Shown: positions 36,618 through 46,638 of the stretch, piece after piece
Numbering within the stretch: position 1 is the stretch's first letter
How the letters are laid out: every line of letters begins with the position of its first letter
From: Afipia massiliensis
Lineage (GTDB): Bacteria; Pseudomonadota; Alphaproteobacteria; Rhizobiales; Xanthobacteraceae
Reading direction: 5' to 3'
NCBI RefSeq assembly: GCF_014203115.1
Contig: NZ_JACHIJ010000002.1
Span: forward strand, 186,001-250,000
DNA length: 64,000 nt
Notes under the pieces: model-generated
Database searches by the model: none
What the model saw: only the letters and a program-made list of their open reading frames with translations
Told to the model about the DNA's origin: nothing
Made by a program: the position numbers and the translations under genes

Positions 36618-37028
36618 TCAGCCGTCGATTTTTGCGGCGGTCAACTGAACCGACTCGCCGCAACCGCAGGCGCTGACCTGATTGGGATTGTTGAAGATGA
36701 ACTGCGCCTGCATCTTGTCGGCCTTGTAGTCCATCTCGGTGCCGAGCAGGAACAGAACAGCCTTCGGATCGACGAGAACCTTCACGCCCTTATCCTCGAC
36801 CACCTCGTCGGTCGGGCGCACTTCATGGGCATACTCGACGGTGTAGGACTGGCCCGCGCAGCCGCCATTCTTGATGCCGACGCGAAGGCCGACGATCTCG
36901 GAGTCGGCGCGCGCCGACAGTTCCTTGACCCGCGACGCCGCTGCATCCGTCAGTCGCATGACCTGCGGACGGGGACGAACAGCCGGCTTTGCGGCGGGTG
37001 TCGGAGTGCTTGGCGTCATACCGGTCAT
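36618..37028 (-). CDS. sufA: SufA/HesB-type A-type Fe-S carrier
   Basis: 136 residues. The three conserved cysteines of A-type carriers are C57 (GGCAGQSY) and C121/C123 (ACGCGES). An N-terminal Pro/Ala-rich leader of about 20 residues precedes the core. The protein takes clusters from SufBCD and passes them to apo-proteins. It is the last gene of the SUF cluster, 68 bp after the MIP18-type gene; a start three codons later (M4) is possible. Confidence 0.92.
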   Translation of the reverse strand: MTGMTPSTPTPAAKPAVRPRPQVMRLTDAAASRVKELSARADSEIVGLRVGIKNGGCAGQSYTVEYAHEVRPTDEVVEDKGVKVLVDPKAVLFLLGTEMDYKADKMQAQFIFNNPNQVSACGCGESVQLTAAKIDG

Positions 37029-37096
37029 TTGGTCATTTCCCGCGGCGATTCAATGCCGCCTTCAGATTACATGCCGAGTCGGTAACGATCTTCAAA

Positions 37097-37477
37097 TCAC
37101 CACATGTTGAGGACGAGGCGTGCCTCGTCTGACATCCGGTCGGGCGTCCAGCTCGGCTCCCAAACGACGGCGACGCTGACAGGACCGACACCTGCGACAC
37201 TCGCCACAGCGTTCTCCACCATGGTCGGCAATTCGCCAGCGGCCGGACAGTTCGGCGTGGTCAGCGTCATCTGCACGTCCACGGAGCGGTCGTCCTTGAT
37301 ATCGACCTTGTAGATCAGGCCGAGCTCATAGATGTCCGCCGGGATTTCAGGGTCGAACACGGTCTTCAGCGCGGCCACGATGTCGATGCCGAGCCGCTCG
37401 GTTTCCTCGGGAGGAAGCGCCGACTGGGTATCGAATTTCAGGGCCGCCGGTTCGGCCGTCTGGATGGTGTCGTTCAT
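37097..37477 (-). CDS. sufT: SUF-associated MIP18/DUF59 Fe-S assembly protein
   Basis: 126 residues. The MIP18 core DPEIPADIYELGLIYKVDI (42-60) and MTLTTPNCPAAGELP with the conserved C77 are those of the SUF-associated DUF59 family, related to SufT and PaaD. These proteins help mature certain Fe-S proteins. The start ATG overlaps the sufS stop by 4 bp, so it is translated from the suf transcript. The symbol is used by function; it is shorter than the SufT subgroup that carries extra domains. Confidence 0.85.
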   Translation of the reverse strand: MNDTIQTAEPAALKFDTQSALPPEETERLGIDIVAALKTVFDPEIPADIYELGLIYKVDIKDDRSVDVQMTLTTPNCPAAGELPTMVENAVASVAGVGPVSVAVVWEPSWTPDRMSDEARLVLNMW

Positions 37478-38715
37478 GAGAATAGCTCCCGCGCCTTGAT
37501 AAGCGCCTGCGCCAACTGATCGACTTCAGCGCGCGTATTATACATGCCAAATGAGGCACGGCACGTCGCCGTCACGTTGAATCGCTCCAGAAGTGGCATG
37601 ACGCAATGGGTGCCTGCCCGGACCGCGATGCCGCCACGGTCGATGACCGTCGCCACATCATGTGGGTGTGCGCCCGTCATTTCGAAAGAGATAACCGGCC
37701 CTTTCCCCTTCGCCGTGCCGATAATGCGAAGCGAATTGATCTCGCGCAGCCGGTCGGTCGCATAGGTCAGCAGATCGTGCTCGTGCTTCGCGATACGGTC
37801 CTTGCCGATCGAATTCACATAGTCGATCGCCGCACCGAGCCCGATCGACTCGACGATGGCCGGCGTGCCGGCCTCGAACTTATGCGGCGGATCGCCGTAG
37901 GTCACCCAGTCCTTCGCGACCTCGCGGATCATTTCACCGCCGCCGTTATAAGGGCGCATCGCAACGAGGTGATCGTACTTTGCGTACAGCACGCCGATCC
38001 CGGTCGGCCCGTAGAGCTTGTGACCGGTGAAGATATAGAAATCGCAATCGATGTCCTGCACGTCGATAGCCATATGCACGGCCGCCTGGCTGCCGTCCAC
38101 CAGCACCGGAATGCCGCGCGCATGCGCGAGCTTCACGACGTCCTTGACCGGCACGACGGTGCCGAGCGCATTCGACATCTGCGTGATGGCGACGAGCTTG
38201 GTGTTCGCTGTCAGCAGCTTTTCGAATTCGTCGATCAGGAAGTTGCCTTCATCATCGACCGGCGCCCACTTGATGACCGCTCCGTGCCGCTCTCGCAAGA
38301 AATGCCACGGCACGATGTTCGAGTGATGCTCCATGATCGAGAGCACGATCTCGTCGCCTGCCTTGATGTTCGGCTCACCCCATGACGACGCCACGAGGTT
38401 GATGGCCTCAGTGGCATTGCGTGTGAAGATGATCTCTTCGTTGCGCTTCGCGTTAATGAACTGCGCAACCTTGGTGCGGCCGCCCTCGTAGGCGTCCGTC
38501 GCCGCGTTGGCGAGATAATGCAGGCCGCGATGGACGTTGGCGTATTCGGACTTGTAGGCTTCCATCATGCGGTCAAGCACGGCATTCGGCTTCTGCGCCG
38601 AGGCCGCGTTGTCGAGGTACACCAGCGGCTTGCCATAGACTTTCAGCGCGAGCGCCGGAAAATCCTGCCGGACGCGCTCCACATCATATGAACCGTTGGC
38701 AACTGCCGGATGCAT
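37474..38715 (-). CDS. sufS: SufS-type cysteine desulfurase
   Basis: 413 residues from ATG at 38715, which has GAGG six bases upstream; an ATG eight codons earlier lies inside sufD and is less likely. PLP lysine K233 is in FTGHKLYGPTG, and the persulfide cysteine C371 is in RAGTHCVMPLL, typical of group II desulfurases. It supplies sulphur to the SufBCD scaffold, usually with SufE or SufU as acceptor; none is encoded in this cluster. It starts 2 bp after sufD and overlaps the next gene by 4 bp. Confidence 0.94.
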   Translation of the reverse strand: MHPAVANGSYDVERVRQDFPALALKVYGKPLVYLDNAASAQKPNAVLDRMMEAYKSEYANVHRGLHYLANAATDAYEGGRTKVAQFINAKRNEEIIFTRNATEAINLVASSWGEPNIKAGDEIVLSIMEHHSNIVPWHFLRERHGAVIKWAPVDDEGNFLIDEFEKLLTANTKLVAITQMSNALGTVVPVKDVVKLAHARGIPVLVDGSQAAVHMAIDVQDIDCDFYIFTGHKLYGPTGIGVLYAKYDHLVAMRPYNGGGEMIREVAKDWVTYGDPPHKFEAGTPAIVESIGLGAAIDYVNSIGKDRIAKHEHDLLTYATDRLREINSLRIIGTAKGKGPVISFEMTGAHPHDVATVIDRGGIAVRAGTHCVMPLLERFNVTATCRASFGMYNTRAEVDQLAQALIKARELFS

Positions 38716-38717
38716 GA

Positions 38718-40043
38718 TCAGCCTCGCGTCGCCAGCCATCGCTCGGCAGCGGCGATCGCGAAGTCGCGAAGATTGTCATCCACGATCGACTCGATAGCCT
38801 CCCCGACGAAAGCTGCGATCAGAAGTGCCTGCGCTTCCTTCTCAGGCAGACCGCGGGCGCGCAGGTAGAACAACAAACTCTCGTCCAGCGCTCCCGTGGT
38901 CGCGCCGTGACCGCAGGTCACATCGTCCGCGAAGATTTCCAGCTCCGGCTTGTTAGATGCTTCGGCCTCGTCAGACAGCAACAGAGCACGAGTCATCATC
39001 TTGCCGTCGGTCTTCTGCGCGTCCGGGCGCACAATGATGCGCCCCTGAAACACCGAATGCGCGCGATCATCGAGAACCGCGCGGAACACCTCGCGGCTCG
39101 CGCAGTGCGGAACCGCATGATCGACCACCAGCGTGGTGTCACCATGCCGGCGAGCGCCGAGCAGATTGACGCCGTTGGTGGTGAGCTCGCTGCCTTCGCC
39201 TGCAAACGTGATGAAGCCCTGATAGCGGCTGACATTGCCGCCATTGGTCAGGTTGAATGTATTCAGCTTCGCCTTCGCACCGATGGTGAAGATGCCGGTC
39301 GCGATGTGGGCCGCGTCGAGCGCGTCTTCCATCAGGCGGACATGCTGAAGCTCAGCGTCGTCACCAACCCAGATAACGACGGAGTCGTGGGTCTGGTAGG
39401 ACGCAGCACCTTCCGCTGCAACGAAGCTTTCGACGAACGTGGCGCGTGCACCCTTCCCGATCTTCAGCAACGAACGCGTGACAAGCGACGTTCCTGAATC
39501 GGTGGCTACATGAACGATATGAATTGGTTTGGCGAGCACAGCGCCTTCGGCCACGTCGATCACGACGCCATCCGTCGCGAGCGCGGCGTTCAGCGAAATC
39601 ATCGCGTCCGATGCAACGCTGGTGATCAGCAGGTCGGCGCGCACCTTGTTGTCGTTATCCTCAAGAACCTCGCGCAACGCCTTCACATGAACGCCCGCTT
39701 CGAGCGCCGTCACATCCGACAGTTGCGGCGCGAACACGCCGTCGACGAGCACCAGATTCTGCGTGCCATCGATGCCGAGCGACTTGATCGCTTTCGCAGC
39801 GCGCGCAAGGTCAGCCTGATCCGGCGCAGGGGCCAGCGGTGCCACCTCGCGCAGCAACGCGCGTAGGTCGGTATACTTCCATTCCTCGATACGCCGATGC
39901 GGCAGGCCGCGACGCGCAAAGTCGTCGAAAGCATTCTGCCGGACTTCGGCAACGATGCCCGATCCTGGCAGACGGCCGCGCGCCGCGGCGAATAACTCGC
40001 TGAGCGCATGCTCCGTCGTGGGCTTAACCAATGCAACGTTCAT
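38718..40043 (-). CDS. sufD: Fe-S cluster assembly protein SufD
   Basis: 441 residues. The C-terminal beta-helix core carries HCASREVFRAVLDDRAHSVF, RALLLSDEAEASNKPELEI and CGHGATTGALDESLLFYL, the SufD/SufB-family signatures. The N-terminal region (RGLPHRRIEEWKYTDLRALL) is characteristic of SufD. It forms the SufBC2D scaffold. It begins 11 bp after sufC and ends 2 bp before sufS. Confidence 0.94.
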   Translation of the reverse strand: MNVALVKPTTEHALSELFAAARGRLPGSGIVAEVRQNAFDDFARRGLPHRRIEEWKYTDLRALLREVAPLAPAPDQADLARAAKAIKSLGIDGTQNLVLVDGVFAPQLSDVTALEAGVHVKALREVLEDNDNKVRADLLITSVASDAMISLNAALATDGVVIDVAEGAVLAKPIHIVHVATDSGTSLVTRSLLKIGKGARATFVESFVAAEGAASYQTHDSVVIWVGDDAELQHVRLMEDALDAAHIATGIFTIGAKAKLNTFNLTNGGNVSRYQGFITFAGEGSELTTNGVNLLGARRHGDTTLVVDHAVPHCASREVFRAVLDDRAHSVFQGRIIVRPDAQKTDGKMMTRALLLSDEAEASNKPELEIFADDVTCGHGATTGALDESLLFYLRARGLPEKEAQALLIAAFVGEAIESIVDDNLRDFAIAAAERWLATRG

Positions 40044-40054
40044 GATGGACCCGC

Positions 40055-40809
40055 TTACGCTGCCTTGTCTTCGAACTGGGCGTAACCGGACTCTTCCAGC
40101 TCCAGCGCCAGTTCCTTGCCGCCGCTCTTCACGACGCGCCCCTTCGACATCACGTGGACGAAGTCCGGGGTGATATAGTTCAGCAGCCGCTGATAGTGCG
40201 TGATAACGACCATCGCGCGATCCTTCGAGCGCAGCGCGTTGACGCCGTCGGCGGCGACACGCAGTGCGTCGATGTCGAGACCGGAATCCATTTCATCGAG
40301 GATGCACAGGCTCGGCTGGAACAGCGCCATCTGCAACACTTCATTGCGCTTCTTCTCGCCGCCGGAGAAGCCGACGTTGACGCCGCGCTTCAGCATATCC
40401 ATCGGAATGTTGAGCGAGTCCGCGACGGAACGCACCTTCTTCAGAAAATCAGGGACCAGAAGCTCGGCTTCGCCACGCGCCTTGCGCTGGGCATTCAAAG
40501 CGGTGCGCAGGAAGTTCATGGTGGTGACGCCGGGAATTTCCACCGGATACTGGAACGCGAGGAATACGCCCTTGGCGGCGCGCTCATCCGGCGCCATCTC
40601 CAGAACGTCTTCGCCCTTGAACAGGATTTCGCCAGCGGTCACGTCGTAGCCCGGCTTGCCGGCAATGACGTGGCTCAGCGTCGATTTGCCGGAGCCGTTC
40701 GGCCCCATGATTGCATGAACTTCGCCCTGATTCACCGTGAGGTCGAGACCATGCAGGATCTCGTTATCTTCCACCTGAACCTTGAGGCCTTTGACTTGCA
40801 GTAACGCGG

Positions 40810-40813
<4 letters not shown>
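40055..40813 (-). CDS. sufC: SufC, ABC-type ATPase of the SUF scaffold
   Basis: 252 residues from ATG at 40813; the frame stays open much further upstream but only as an overlap with sufB. Walker [10 protein letters not shown] (37-45), signature FSGGEKKR and Walker [12 protein letters not shown] are present. Its ATPase activity drives cluster assembly on SufB-SufD; it is not a transporter. Start overlaps the sufB stop by 4 bp (ATGA). Confidence 0.95.
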
Positions 40814-42288
<1,475 letters not shown>

Positions 42289-42370
42289 TTGAATCCTCCG
42301 CTCGCGGTTTCAAGGACCGCGGTGGACCGCTTAAGTTGTATCAAGCAAGAACACACGCAATACGTGAAGG

Positions 42371-43534
42371 TTAGAACTGTTCAAGCCCGATTGCTGTGGC
42401 TTTACGTAATACACCTGAGAGCTTTATCCAAGCCTCAAGACACCTATCTATGTCTGCTTCGGTGGTGTCCCAGCCCAGACTGAGGCGAATAGCTCCCTGC
42501 AGGAGCGCCGGATCGGCCTCCATCGCCTGCAGGACATGGGAGGGCTGGACCTTGCCCGAGGAACAGGCAGATCCCGACGATACCGCAATGCCCTCCAGAT
42601 CGAAGCCGATCACAGCGGTTTCTGCCTTCAGGCCAGGGGTCGAAACCAGCGTGGTGTTGGGCAACCGCGCAACCGAGTCCGAGAAGATGACGGTTCCGGG
42701 ATGGTTCCTGAGGCCGGTTTCAAGCCGCGCCTGAAGGGATCTCATTCGAGGCGCATCGGCGTCCATGGACGCGACGGCGGCCCTCACCGCGGCTCCAAAG
42801 CCCGCGATTCCGGCGACATTCTCGGTTCCGGCCCGGCGGCCCTGCTCCTGACCGCCGCCCCTGACCTGCGCATGCAGGCCTTCGAGCCCGGCGGCGACAG
42901 CGACTGCTCCGATCCCCTTGGGACCGCCGACCTTATGCGCAGAAATCGTGAGAATATCCGCCCCGAGCGCCTTGATATTGATCGGTATTTTAGAAAGCGC
43001 CTGAACCGCATCCACATGCAGCAGGCTTCCGGCCTCATGAACCAGCGCAGCCACCTCGGAGACTGGTTGGATCGCCCCGGTCTCGTTGTTCGCCAGCATG
43101 ATCGAGACCAGCGCCGGAGGTCCGCTTGCCAGCAACGCGGCGAGGCTCTCCAGGTCGATCACGCCCGAGGGCAGCACCGGCGCGATCTCGACCGCGCCCT
43201 GCGCGAATCGACCGCCCGCGAGCACCGACGGATGCTCGATGGCCGAGACGATAAGCCGCTGCACCGGTTCCCCGCCGCTTCGGTGCAACGCCGGCGTCAG
43301 CGCCAGCGCGTTCGCCTCCGTACCTCCCGAGGTGAAAATGACGTTCCGGAGATCGGCGCCGACAGCTTCAGCCACGGCCGCTCTCGCGTCCTCGACAAGC
43401 CTTCGGGCGGCGCGTCCCTCGCTGTGCACGGACGATGGATTGCCGCTGACGTCAAACGCAGCCGCCATCGCCGCGCGGGCTTCCGGCCGCAGCGGCGTCG
43501 TCGCATTCCAGTCGAGATAGACACGGTCACGCAT
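42371..43534 (-). CDS. NifS/IscS-type cysteine desulfurase
   Basis: 387 residues from ATG at 43534; a TTG four codons upstream also lies in frame. PLP lysine K201 is in TISAHKVGGPKG, and persulfide C324 in SSGSACSSGKVQPSH, the long active-site loop of group I desulfurases, unlike the second enzyme (SufS) at the end of the same cluster. It likely feeds Fe-S assembly or tRNA thiolation. It leads the leftward SUF group and is divergent from an alpha/beta hydrolase. Two different desulfurases in one cluster are typical for this lineage; an iscR-type regulator gene, often seen here, is absent. Confidence 0.9.
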   Translation of the reverse strand: MRDRVYLDWNATTPLRPEARAAMAAAFDVSGNPSSVHSEGRAARRLVEDARAAVAEAVGADLRNVIFTSGGTEANALALTPALHRSGGEPVQRLIVSAIEHPSVLAGGRFAQGAVEIAPVLPSGVIDLESLAALLASGPPALVSIMLANNETGAIQPVSEVAALVHEAGSLLHVDAVQALSKIPINIKALGADILTISAHKVGGPKGIGAVAVAAGLEGLHAQVRGGGQEQGRRAGTENVAGIAGFGAAVRAAVASMDADAPRMRSLQARLETGLRNHPGTVIFSDSVARLPNTTLVSTPGLKAETAVIGFDLEGIAVSSGSACSSGKVQPSHVLQAMEADPALLQGAIRLSLGWDTTEADIDRCLEAWIKLSGVLRKATAIGLEQF

Positions 43535-43775
43535 GATGTCTGACAATCCAGTCCGATCCGCAGGGCGCTTTACCCGACAATTGCATGAAAATAATCAGCA
43601 ATCCGGGTCTCCTAGATACTCCCTGCGGGCTCAATATGCTTGCTTTTTGCCCCTTGCCCCATGCTAGAACGCGGCACCCGTTCATCGCGCCGCTCTGCGC
43701 GGCTGACAACACGCGAGAGACATCCCGTTTGCACCGGCCAGTCGGCTTGCACAACGATGCTCCAAAGGAACATTG

Positions 43776-44423
43776 ATGCCTGAGGTTATTTTCACCGGCC
43801 CTGCCGGCCGTCTTGAAGGCCGATACCACCCGGCGAAGCAGAAGAATGCGCCGATTGCGATGGTGCTGCACCCGCATCCGCAGTTCCAAGGCAACATGAA
43901 CCACCCGATCGTGTATCAGGTCTATTACGCGTTCGTGGCGCGCGGCTTCTCGGTGCTGCGCTTCAACTTCCGCGGCGTCGGCCGCAGCCAGGGACAATTC
44001 GACCACGGCACCGGCGAACTGTCGGATGCGGCATCGGCACTCGACTGGGCACAGACCATCAATCCCGAAGCACGCGCCTGCTGGGTTGCCGGCTTCTCGT
44101 TCGGCGCGTGGATCGGCATGCAGCTTCTGATGCGCCGTCCCGAGGTCGAAGGCTTCATCTCGATCGCGCCTGAGCCCAACCGTTACGACTTCTCGTTCCT
44201 CGCGCCTTGCCCCTCGTCCGGCCTGATTGTTCATGGCGACAAGGACATCGTCGCGCCTGCGAAGGACGTCACGACGCTGGTCGAGAAGCTCAAGACGCAA
44301 AAGGGAATCGTGATCGACCAGCAGGTCATTCCCGGCGCCAACCACTTTTTCGTCGACAAGATGGAGCCGCTGATGGAATCGGTGACGTCCTATCTCGACA
44401 TGCGGTTGGCCAACGTCCGCTAA
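43776..44423 (+). CDS. Alpha/beta hydrolase
   Basis: 215 residues from ATG at 43776, with AAAGGAA upstream. The nucleophile S108 is in VAGFSFGAW (G-x-S-x-G); the acid is in VHGDKDIVAP and the base in PGANHFFVDK. The lid HPHPQFQGNMNHPIV and NFRGVGRSQG match the small serine hydrolase family seen beside cysteine desulfurase genes in many alphaproteobacteria. The substrate is unknown. It is divergent from the SUF cluster and ends at a strong terminator. Confidence 0.85.
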   Translation: MPEVIFTGPAGRLEGRYHPAKQKNAPIAMVLHPHPQFQGNMNHPIVYQVYYAFVARGFSVLRFNFRGVGRSQGQFDHGTGELSDAASALDWAQTINPEARACWVAGFSFGAWIGMQLLMRRPEVEGFISIAPEPNRYDFSFLAPCPSSGLIVHGDKDIVAPAKDVTTLVEKLKTQKGIVIDQQVIPGANHFFVDKMEPLMESVTSYLDMRLANVR

Positions 44424-44443
44424 CGAAACGATCTTTTCCAAAC

Positions 44444-44481
44444 GAAAATGGCGCGGACGAAACATCGTCCGCGCCATTTTC
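44444..44481. terminator. Bidirectional terminator, 17-bp perfect stem
   Basis: A stem of 17 bp (44444-44460 with 44465-44481), GC-rich in the centre, A-rich on the left and T-rich on the right, with a 4-nt AACA loop. It lies between the convergent alpha/beta hydrolase and GST genes and can end both transcripts. Confidence 0.93.
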
Positions 44482-44501
44482 ATTTTACTGAACCTGCGCC
44501 T

Positions 44502-45176
44502 TTAAGCAGCAGCACGCTGATCCAGTTGGGAAAGATACGACTTGTGCTTCTTCAGGAAAGCCCGCAGCAGCGCGGGATATTCGGCGCTCACAGCCAAGAC
44601 CACTGACGGCCGCTCGCGCAGGCTTTTGCGCCAGCGTGCGATCTTCGGCTTATCGGCAAGGATGCCGAAATCGCCAATTTCATCGAACGTATCGAAATAG
44701 CGAAACACCGGCGCGAACACTGCATCGACCAGCGAGAAGGATTCACCGTCAAACCATGGCGCCGCGACGAGTCGCGTTTCAAGCCGCGCAAACTTTTCAG
44801 TCGCCTGCTTCACCTTGACGTTGAACGCTGCCTCGTCGGTGGCCGTTTCCAGTCCCCAGATGTCCGCCAGCACGGCGGAGCCGAACTCCATCCACGCGCG
44901 ATGTTCGGCGCGGGTCAGCGGATCTTTCGAATGCAGCGGCTTGGGCTGGGTTTCCTCGAGATATTCGAGAATGACCGCGGATTCGAAAACAACCTTGTCG
45001 CCAACCTGAAGCACCGGCACCTTGCCGAGCGGCGAAATCTTCAGGAACCAATCGGGCTTGTTGTCGAGATCGATGTCGATCCGCTCGAACGGCACGCCTT
45101 TCTCCGTCAAGGAGATCACCGCGCGCTGCACATAAGGGCAGAGCTTGTGGCTGATGAGCTTGAGTGTCTCGCTCAT
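44502..45176 (-). CDS. Glutathione S-transferase family protein with Cys active site
   Basis: 224 residues from ATG at 45176 with GGAGG upstream. The thioredoxin-fold N-domain has C13-P-Y in SHKLCPYVQRA in place of Ser/Tyr and the cis-Pro region SPLGKVPVLQ, followed by FESAVILEYL; the C-domain is all-helical. A Cys here is typical of Omega, DHAR or CLIC-like members, which act as thiol transferases or dehydroascorbate reductases. Its ATG overlaps the stop of a 44-codon upstream gene (ATGA), so expression is probably coupled, under the palindrome array at 45320-45382. Confidence 0.88.
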   Translation of the reverse strand: MSETLKLISHKLCPYVQRAVISLTEKGVPFERIDIDLDNKPDWFLKISPLGKVPVLQVGDKVVFESAVILEYLEETQPKPLHSKDPLTRAEHRAWMEFGSAVLADIWGLETATDEAAFNVKVKQATEKFARLETRLVAAPWFDGESFSLVDAVFAPVFRYFDTFDEIGDFGILADKPKIARWRKSLRERPSVVLAVSAEYPALLRAFLKKHKSYLSQLDQRAAA

Positions 45177-45307
45177 GGCGCTTTCCTCCACTGATGCGAG
45201 CACGGCGGCGGGCGATCGCTTTCAACATTGGACGCCGTCTGACGCACATAGCGCCACACGCCGTCGCGAATGATCTGAACTGCGAAAATTAGTTCGGCGA
45301 CAAGCAT
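45173..45307 (-). CDS. Small leader gene coupled to the GST (44 aa)
   Basis: 44 codons from ATG at 45307 to TGA at 45175-45173, with GGAAGG five bases ahead of the ATG. The product begins MLVAELIFAVQIIRDGVWRYV, amphipathic to hydrophobic, then a polar basic tail ending HQWRKAP, with one cysteine. The stop overlaps the GST start as ATGA. I do not recognise it; it may be a functional small protein or a coupling leader peptide. The strong ribosome site and the exact 4-bp overlap argue that it is translated. Confidence 0.6.
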   Translation of the reverse strand: MLVAELIFAVQIIRDGVWRYVRQTASNVESDRPPPCSHQWRKAP

Positions 45308-45319
45308 CGGGATTCCTTC

Positions 45320-45382
45320 CATGCACCTGCATGCAAGTTAATGCGAGCGCATGAAACCTGTCAAGATCCATGCAGGTGCATG
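45320..45382. promoter_or_regulatory. Inverted array of ATGC-type palindromes (operator candidate)
   Basis: CATGCACCTGCATG (45320-45333) and its exact reverse complement CATGCAGGTGCATG (45369-45382) flank a third dyad ATGCGAGCGCAT (45341-45352). Each is itself a two-fold site with a 2-bp centre. Centres are 20 and 29 bp apart. They sit immediately upstream of the small leader gene and GST, and end 3 bp before the anmK stop. They look like binding sites for a dimeric repressor or activator. Confidence 0.6.
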
Positions 45383-45385
45383 AAA

Positions 45386-46513
45386 TCACGGTTTCGCGAG
45401 GACGCCACCTGTCAGTGGCGCGACGACGCCTGTGGTTCCCGGAAATGTCAGCGGCAAGCCTTTGAGGCTGCGGACGGCCATGTAGGCAAAGGCCTGGGCC
45501 TCGACCGCGTCCCCCGTCCAGCCAAGATCGGCGCCACGCATCACGGACGCGGGCGCCACGCGCTCGCCCAGCATCTGCATCAAGGTCGGATTGCTGGCGC
45601 CTCCGCCCACGGCAATCCAGTTCGCGGGTAGCTTCGGCAATGCAGGCGCAACCATCGCGATCGAAGCTGCCGTAAATGCCGTCAGGGTAGCCGCGCCATC
45701 CTCCGTGCTCATGCCGTCAACACTCAGCGCTGCGAAATCATTGCGATCGAGTGATTTCGGTGGTGGCGCTGTAAAGAAGGGGCGGCTCAATGCGCGCGAG
45801 ATCCAGTCCTGATCGGCACGTCCTCTGGCCGCCGTGCGCCCATCGCGATCCACCGCCTCGCCTGTCCTGCGCAGCATGAAATCGTCGAGCAGCGCATTGC
45901 CGGGTCCTGTGTCGCAGGCGATCAATGTTTCACTGTCGATGTAGGTGATGTTGGCAACGCCGCCGATGTTCACGACCATCACTGGTCCTGCGCGGTTCAA
46001 TAGTCGTACCAGCGCGCGATGATATACCGGCACCAAAGGCGCGCCCTGCCCGCCTGCAGCGACGTCGGCGGCGCGCAGATCGAACACCACCGGCATACAT
46101 AGTGCCTTGGCCAGCGCATGACCGTCGCCGATCTGCACCGTCAGTTTCTGATCCGGACGATGCAGGACCGTCTGGCCGTGAAAGCCGACGACATCGATGG
46201 CGTCGCGAGAGAGATTGTGAGCTTTCAAAAAACTCTCGATTGCTTCTGCATGGGCACGTGTAACCAGCGACTCCGCATCCGCGAGAGCACCCGGACGTGC
46301 ATCGCGTTCCGTGATCGACGCTGCATCGGCAAGCGCCTGCCTCAGCAAAGCGCGTTCGCTATCGCTATAGGCGCGATAGGAGGTCGGCCCGAACGTCCCG
46401 ATACGCTCGCCGTCCGTATCGATCAGCGCGACATCGACGCCATCGAGAGACGTCCCGCTCATCAGCCCAATCGCCTTCAGCAAGAGCCTCTCCTTCAGCC
46501 AAAATGCCCGCAT
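45386..46513 (-). CDS. anmK: Anhydro-N-acetylmuramic acid kinase
   Basis: 375 residues from ATG at 46513. ATP and sugar motifs are IGLMSGTSLDGVDVAL, VGFHGQTVLHRP, VVNIGGVANITYI and DTGPGNALLDD. The enzyme opens and phosphorylates 1,6-anhydro-MurNAc to MurNAc-6-phosphate for cell-wall recycling, so it acts after lytic transglycosylases such as the MltB-type protein in this window. It is divergent from tyrS with 125 bp between, an arrangement common in this group. A few residues of extra N-terminus are possible, as the family core begins near residue 14. Confidence 0.93.
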   Translation of the reverse strand: MRAFWLKERLLLKAIGLMSGTSLDGVDVALIDTDGERIGTFGPTSYRAYSDSERALLRQALADAASITERDARPGALADAESLVTRAHAEAIESFLKAHNLSRDAIDVVGFHGQTVLHRPDQKLTVQIGDGHALAKALCMPVVFDLRAADVAAGGQGAPLVPVYHRALVRLLNRAGPVMVVNIGGVANITYIDSETLIACDTGPGNALLDDFMLRRTGEAVDRDGRTAARGRADQDWISRALSRPFFTAPPPKSLDRNDFAALSVDGMSTEDGAATLTAFTAASIAMVAPALPKLPANWIAVGGGASNPTLMQMLGERVAPASVMRGADLGWTGDAVEAQAFAYMAVRSLKGLPLTFPGTTGVVAPLTGGVLAKP

Positions 46514-46638
46514 TCATCGTTTTGTGCGCATTCTGGCCGCAAAGGCCGAATACGCGCTTGGTTGAATCCGACGCCGGACCTGATACACCACAGGCCCAAA
46601 CAAAACGCTAAATAGCTCAATCGTCAAAGAGTGCCTCC

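Noticed and set aside
42289-42370. Iron-response or IscR-type box upstream of sufB
   Set aside because: No sequence close to known Irr, RirA, Fur or IscR boxes could be recognised by eye.
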